A stretch of DNA of 64,000 nucleotides from Gnetum montanum. Its lineage: Eukaryota > Streptophyta > Gnetopsida > Gnetales > Gnetaceae. The notes beneath the pieces are model-generated. The model ran no database searches. It saw only the letters and a list, made by a program, of their open reading frames with translations, and was not told where the DNA came from. The stretch is from NCBI GenBank assembly GCA_015680685.1, contig MNCI01035130.1:99112-163111 (forward strand), in the 5' to 3' direction. The stretch's first letter is position 1. Each line of letters opens with the position of its first letter. Positions 58,690 through 64,000 of the stretch are shown here, one piece after another. Both the position numbers and the translations under genes were made by a program.

Positions 58690-58860
58690 AGATGCCTCAA
58701 ACTATCGCATGGCCTGGAAGGGCCTTAAACTATCACATGACCTACCAAGGCCTAAAACTAGCAAGCAACTCCCTTTGACGCAATGGCCTAAAACAACCTT
58801 AAACTAGCAATGGCCCTTCTACCATAGCCTTAAACTAGCATGGGACCCACAAGGGGCCTA
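58690..58860 (+). repeat. Short tandem repeats with core CCTTAAACTAGCA
   Basis: About five to six units (CCTCAAACTATCGCATGGCC, CCTTAAACTATCACATGACC, and so on), spacing roughly 30-35 bp, following the protease by about 200 bases. The core is the same as at 49320-49405 on the minus strand. Confidence 0.75.
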
Positions 58861-59127
58861 ATTGCATTAATCAAATTACAAGTCAAAAGTACAATAACAT
58901 TACATAAAATACAACAAAATGACAAGCAAATAATAATCACATTTTCATTATCAATAACGTATGTAGTTCAAGTTTACATCTAAAATATAAAATCTCCATA
59001 AAATAAAAAATTACCCAATAGTAGGGCTACATTTTAGGCACTTCAACCTACAGTGTGTAGTAGAGGCTAGGACTCCCTCTTCCTCTTCATCTGCTACTTT
59101 GCAGGGTTCTACACCATCACCCACAAC

Positions 59128-59224
59128 CTGCATTAAATAAAAATAAAACATTAAATTAGCCAACAAATAAGGTTACATACAATATTATAATAAAGTAAAT
59201 AAAAATAATTCAAACTAAACCAAC
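59128..59224 (-). other. Last intron of the minus-strand gene (97 bp)
   Basis: Donor CAC|GTTGGT, acceptor TTTAATGCAG|GTTG with a T-rich body. Removing it keeps the frame: MDVGPSH joins VVGDGVEPCKVADEEEE and runs to a stop at 59011. Confidence 0.65.
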
Positions 59225-61772
59225 GTGAGAAGGACCTACATCCATGTCTAGGGGCATCTTGTCGAGGCCAAGCTCTAGGTGTCGGAGGATTTCGTCCTTT
59301 GATAACCGTGTTTAGTCCTCCTCACCAAGGTCAATACCTATGAGGGTTTTTCCTTTCTCTATAGCTATCCATGAGGGTAGCCCCTACAAAAACCTTATAG
59401 AGATGACTTTTCTAGAAGGTACAGTTATCTATCTCTTTGGGATTTCACTCACCACTATGTTGCTTGCGAATAATTTGTAAGCCTGTGTTGCATTGATTAT
59501 GTTACTAAATATCTCTCAGCATCGATACTCCACGGACTCATCTTTGTAGTTTTTATAGTATGCTTTGTGTTCTTGCTTGTAGTGGTGCTTGTGATTCTTT
59601 TGAATCTAGCCCCATTGCTACACTTTCGTGCTATAGTCCTTGCAGTCTTGACTTTTGCTTGCTAATAGGTCCATTGATAGTTATTGCTCAATCATCTCAT
59701 GGGTAGCTTTTTTCTTGCCTCAAATAGTTGACCAATACCTGGCATAATTAATTTCAACTATGTGCCAGCTACCATTGGATTTGTCACATGTCACCAAGAA
59801 GTCATAGTGGGACTACAAGTCCTCTAGTTTTGTATCATGGCTTGTCCCTCTCTCCTAAAGTTCCTACACCTATTTCCGTATGTGCTCATTAACATGCTTG
59901 CACTCCCAAAATGCTTTTATGAATACAACATGCATTTTCTTACCTTGTCATATACATGGTGAGGTACTTGGTTCACTTCGAAGGGAAACTCAAGCATGAC
60001 ATCAACTTGGACCACCCTATTTGGGTCCCACTTAAGCTATAAACTTGCCATAGGTAGGATAACATTAGCCACAAACCAAGTAAGAAAAATTAGTAAAAAT
60101 AAAAAATAATAAAAATAGATGTATTAATCTCAGGGTTCGTTTTTCATATAATATCATGTTATCCACCATACCTTATATGAGGCAAACTTGTCCGAAGCCT
60201 TTGTCCACTATTGCATATGGAAGGTGGATGTGGATGTTGGACATTCAGTGGAAACATTGGTTGCTGCAACATAACACACTTAGTGATTATTGGACAAACA
60301 ATAGCCAAGGGTGTGAACGTTTAAAAAATAAAATAAAAAAAAGGGAGAACAATAATGATAAAAATATATATATATGATATAGCCAAAAGAAAAAGAGAAA
60401 GATGGCAGTGTAAAGCTCCTATCCAACAAGCTCTCAGGTGTGAGAGTTGGGGGATCATCCATCTACATGCTGTTAAAGAAATTTTTAAACTCACCCCCTT
60501 TGAATTGCAACCCTTCTTCTTTGAGTTGCCTTAACACCTTGGCAACTTCTCATTCTTCTTCATCTGCCATTTGTCCCTTAGGTTGAGGAACATCATCCTC
60601 TACAGGCTCTACTACCGCTACAAGGATCCTCTTGCCTATGTCACATAAGTTAGGTTTAGAATGGTCAATAATGAGTATGAAATAGCATGATACATTATAG
60701 TAGTATCAAATAATGCATACTTGAAATTCTTGAGCACACATTGTGAAGATTAAATCAGAGTTTTTTGCCACCCTCCTCCACTTCACACATGGGCTACTCT
60801 ACAAGGTGTGGCTTCTTAATCTTTATTTTGGATGATCTCACTATCTTAGCAATGAGTTGTGCCCCTCTCACTACATTTCCAATGTTGGTTGGTGGGGCCT
60901 CCTTGGCACTATCACGTGTGTAGTAGGATCATTCCACATTTCCTTTGGTCGTTATCAAAAACAACTCACCAATTACCTCTGGAGTATCCTGTGATAGCAT
61001 GGTGTTAAATAGCTAACAAATCCATAGTCTAGAAATTTGGTGGAAGTCTTGCACCACCCACTGCCCATTCTCACGAACCACCAAAAACTCCACAAATATT
61101 CATAGGCATGCTATGAAGAAAGTGAAGTGTACATGAGATCGTGCTTGGAGGTTGTAACACAGCCTAATGATTTTAGCAAGTAGGCCACTGACAAGGTGAG
61201 AGGTCCAGTTGTACCATGTTCCCTCTATTACATCCCTCATCATTTAAACTTACTTAACCCTAAAAATATTTCCTTAGGAAAGAAGCTTTGGGAATGCATA
61301 AGCTTGGAAGATTGGGTAGAGGTGGTGGACCATTGGTACTTTCACCTCCTTAACTGGTATTCATTTAGGGACCTTGGAAGTGCCCAACCATTCTTCAACA
61401 TTCCCTCTATGGTCTAGGTCTTTGTCGATCTTTTTGGCAACTGGTAGGCCCTCAGAGGTGATGTCAAAGAGATTTTCAAAGAATTCATCTATGATTCAAA
61501 GGTCACATGCACATTACGAACCCATGTGCTGAAGCAATCGATGATCTTAGTGAAGGAGTTAATCACGACAATCATTTCATCCACTAGGATACCTGGGCTA
61601 ATGTCTAAGAAAAGGTTCATGAGCCTAGCCTGTTAAAGATTCCTTACTATCTCCACTAGGACCTCATGGCACAACCATCATTGTGAACTCTCAACCTCAC
61701 TATATTTAAAGATGAGAGTGGCCTCAATGTGAACTGTGGAAATCACAATGGCTTCACCTAACTTAATAGCAA

Positions 61773-61884
61773 CTGCAAGAAGCAAAGGTAAAATTATCAA
61801 GGAAAAAGTAGCAAAAAAGTAAAAAAATAAGAAATAAATAAAATAAAGCAAAAAGTGCATAAAAATGACTGATACATGACTCAC
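61773..61884 (-). other. Intron of the minus-strand gene (112 bp)
   Basis: Donor CAT|GTGAGTC, long T-rich body (over 60 percent T by eye), acceptor CTTTGCTTCTTGCAG. This is the clearest intron in the window. Confidence 0.75.
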
Positions 61885-62232
61885 ATGGCACGAATGATGT
61901 CTAGGATGGAAGTAGTGGGGCTTAAACTTTGTTTGTGCTTGGTATGTCAGTTGCCCACTCAGTGTGCAACTAGTTTAGAGCCTAACACCTCTCATAAGAC
62001 TTAGAATATCAATGAGGGAGTTCCACTAAGTCTACCTTGATCTACCCAATCATTGCTACACAAATATTCTCAAAAGATGAGAATTTTTGTAGGGCAGTTT
62101 GAGTTAAGTTCAATGCCAACTCTTCATCATGGAGGCCATCTACGTCAATGGTAAACCTAGTAATAGATGTGAGCAGTTAGAATCTTATGTCATAATCTAA
62201 TAGGTAGTACAAGAAATCGTAACGAGACTCAC

Positions 62233-62682
62233 CCTCTAGCACAATACATCATCCCATGTGGGTTCTAGAAAATAGTGTGTAGGTGTCACATGACGAACAA
62301 ATTGTTGTTCTTGTTATAGTACCAAAATTCAAGCATTCCCTAGATCTTGGACAAAAGCCTAAGGTCTTTGTGGCCTTAGCTTAAGCTCCCTACTCCTTCA
62401 TCACTAGTAGGTTCATTGGATATGAACCTTAAAATGCCTCGATTCACCTCAGGAAATAGTGTTTCTATTATGGTGCTTACTGCTTTAGCTTCCAAGTGTG
62501 ACCATATCATCACATTGAAGTGGCAGAGCAAAAATTTCAAGAATTCTTGCATGCCCAACTTGAACCATACTGTTTGGTGGCCCACATGTGTGTTTGGTGC
62601 AAGTACGTTTAGCATAGGCTCCCTCATGTAACACAAAATGCCCACCAACCCAACTATGACAAGGATGGGTTTCAATAATACC
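62233..62682 (-). pseudogene. Exon encoding the FCP1/NIF-like HAD phosphatase domain
   Basis: 450 bp between acceptor GCATCACAG and donor AGG|GTGAGT. The 109-codon open run (62705-62376) contains the hydrophobic strand before the catalytic loop, the FLKFLLCHFNVMIWS segment that in FCP1-type phosphatases ends with the conserved W-S, and the downstream segment with IIETLFPE and LRFI. After one stop, KDLRLLSK and YYNKNNNLFV, then NPHGMMYC, follow in the family order. The catalytic first Asp pair is not seen. In plants such proteins dephosphorylate RNA polymerase II CTD or other targets; activity here is excluded by the stops and missing residues. Confidence 0.6.
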
Positions 62683-62879
62683 CTGTGATGCCACAATAGC
62701 AACAAAGGGAGAATGTTAGCATTGAATGAAAAAATGCATAAAATTTACACTCAACATACTTAACTTTCCATCAAGCCCCATGGGAAAGGGACGTTGGCAT
62801 ACCCATTTGATGTGCCTAGCCCCCAACATGGCATAGCACTAACATTTATGTTACATATTTACAAACATTATAATTTTGA

Positions 62880-63190
62880 AAGTATAAAAAAATTCACTAA
62901 CTATTGGTTACACTTTCATAGAGCATCACCTACAAAATTACAAACTTTTTTTTTCTATTGGTTACACTCCTTGTAGAGCGTAACCTTCACAACTACAAAA
63001 ATTTTTCTAAATGTTGGCTAAGCTCCCCCACAGAGTATAACTGCAAAATTTTTCCAAGGGTTGGTTATGCTCCCCATAGAGTGTAATAACTACAAAAAAT
63101 GTTCAATCATCAAAAAATTTTGAGCTGTTGGTTACACTCATCATAGAGCATAACCTATCAACTATGTTGTCTATAGAGTGTGATGCTAGG
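62880..63190. repeat. Degenerate tandem array, about five units of 55-70 bp
   Basis: Units with TTGGTTACACTCC..AGAGCGTAACC: cores at about 62904, 62959, 63015, 63063 and 63128. Each core is an imperfect inverted repeat (GGTTACACTC / GAGCGTAACC). It falls inside the first large intron of the minus-strand gene. Confidence 0.75.
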
Positions 63191-63314
63191 AAGTTAAAAG
63201 TTTTCTAACTCTTTTTTGTTATGCTCTTAGGAATTTTCCTTGGTGTGACAATCGTGACCCTCATAGTCATCCTACCTAGATTGTCATGCTTTACATTCAC
63301 TTTCAAGTTGCTTC

Positions 63315-63536
63315 AGTAGATCCCTATCCCACGTCACATGTGGAACACCAAAAAAAAAAGCCCTATCCTATGTTGCATGTAGGATGCTAAAAAAGCCTTA
63401 TTCCATGGCATGCACAGAACATTGAGAAAACCCCTGTCCCACATCACATGCAGGACACCAAGAAAATCCTTGTTCTGCACTTTGCACAAGACATCAAGAA
63501 ATTCCTTGTCCCATGCCACATGCGGGACACCATACC
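63315..63536. repeat. Tandem array, six units of about 36 bp
   Basis: Units CCTGTCCCACATCACATGCA + GGACACCAAGAAAAT at about 63322, 63361, 63396, 63432, 63469 and 63505. On the minus strand the array is open for 61 codons (63519-63334) and encodes an approximate 12-residue repeat: DKEFLDVLCKVQ, NKDFLGVLHVMW, DRGFLNVLCMPW, NKAFLASYMQHR. Confidence 0.88.
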
Positions 63537-63988
63537 CTCAACACAAAAATCAAAAACCCAAATAGAAAAATGCACTACATGCATCCCCTATCCTAGCCTT
63601 AACTAAAGGTGGTTGTGCCAACAGTGGGCATTCCTACCCAAGGTAGGCCACCCTTAGAACCCCAAAATCCTAGAAGAAAAAAAATAGAAACCACAAGCAA
63701 AGAGCGTAGTGCCTTACCTGGTCAATGGCATCTTCCTACAGTGCTCTATGCATGCCTTGGGAAGGTGCCTTAGTTGCATTCTCCTTCGTCTATGTTGGTG
63801 AGGCTAGGGTGGTGGTGTTCACTATGGTGCATCATGGTTGATTGTTATGCTCTCACTTTCTTCTTTCTCTTTGTTATGCTCTAGCTTCCCCTTTGTTGTT
63901 GCTATGCTCTATCTCCCTTTGCTTTAGCCATAGTATAGTCATTGACTATTTGCTTTAACTTTAAAAAGATAAGTTTACTATGGTAAAA

Positions 63989-64000
63989 CCCCTATTTATA
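63989..64000 (-). promoter_or_regulatory. TATA box of the minus-strand gene
   Basis: TATAAATAGGGG at the window edge, 58 bases upstream of ATGGCTAAAGC at 63931. It fits a plant core promoter; upstream sequence is outside the window. Confidence 0.55.

Larger units (their letters stand above)
59011..63931 (-). pseudogene. Intron-bearing gene with FCP1/NIF-type HAD phosphatase-like domain, decayed
   Basis: Minus-strand gene antisense to the neighbouring gag-protease. Plausible exons (plus coordinates, read right to left): 63931-63718, 62682-62233, 62156-61885, 61772-61254, 61187-60721, 60635-about 60390, about 60265-60175, about 60030-59225, 59127-59011. Introns obey GT-AG with good plant signals, for example AGG|GTGAGT at 62232 and TTGCTTCTTGCAG at 61773. 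Exon 62682-62233 reads KPILVIVGLVGILCYMREP, WFKLGMQEFLKFL, HFNVMIWSHLE, IIETLFPE and YYNKNN, the order of an FCP1-homology HAD domain; the catalytic DxD is not preserved (VIVGLVGIL). The remaining exons encode unrecognised sequence, such as ENGQWVVQDFHQISRLW and HHYKQEHKAYYKNYKDES. About ten to fifteen stops show it is dead. Host gene capture or a retroelement antisense ORF are both possible. Confidence 0.6.

Noticed and set aside
1-64000. CRISPR arrays, bacterial operons, rRNA or tRNA genes
   Set aside because: Repeat arrays here have degenerate units without unique constant-length spacers. All recognisable genes are plant retroelement genes, and no cloverleaf or rRNA sequence was recognised.

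Overview
The window is a block of decayed, nested plant retrotransposons. I found no intact host gene, tRNA, rRNA or CRISPR array. Plant origin is supported by a tRNA-Asp primer site typical of Athila-type Ty3/gypsy elements, initiator-Met primer sites, a Ty1/copia gag with two zinc knuckles, an L1-type LINE, and a Ty3/gypsy pol carrying the second RNase H of the Tat lineage. The density of old, mutually nested copies suggests a large, repeat-rich seed-plant genome; the species cannot be read from the sequence.

Left third (1-26.4 kb): a minus-strand Ty1/copia remnant (about 540-2888) is followed by an old minus-strand gag-only LTR element (4039 to beyond 22 kb). Its left LTR was split by a much younger 13.4-kb Athila-like element at 4909-18340. 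That inner element has LTRs of 938 and 936 bp, a perfect 5-bp target duplication (ATGGG), PBS, gag, protease, RT, RNase H and integrase, all on the minus strand. It also has a long third ORF in the env-like position, preceded by a TATA box with upstream words shared with the LTR promoter. Farther right lie remains of another minus-strand gypsy pol (24.4-26.4 kb).

Middle (27.3-46.1 kb): a plus-strand LINE reverse transcriptase with zf-RVT tail (27.3-30.2 kb), a plus-strand decayed relative of the inner Athila-like element (32.75-37.6 kb) that begins exactly at an ambiguous base, and a minus-strand Tat-type pol (42.6-46.1 kb).

Right third (46-64 kb): two long degenerate tandem arrays (period about 185-190 bp by eye) whose units carry a quasi-palindrome centred on CTAG; a plus-strand gag-protease remnant with LTR-like promoter (about 52.3-58.5 kb); and, antisense to it, an intron-bearing decayed gene (59.0-63.9 kb) with an FCP1/NIF-type HAD phosphatase-like domain and a TATA box at the window edge. 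The inner third ORF with its possible own promoter, the palindrome arrays, and the antisense spliced gene next to a gag-protease cassette are the most unusual items. All domain calls come from reading translations by eye; none was checked against a database.
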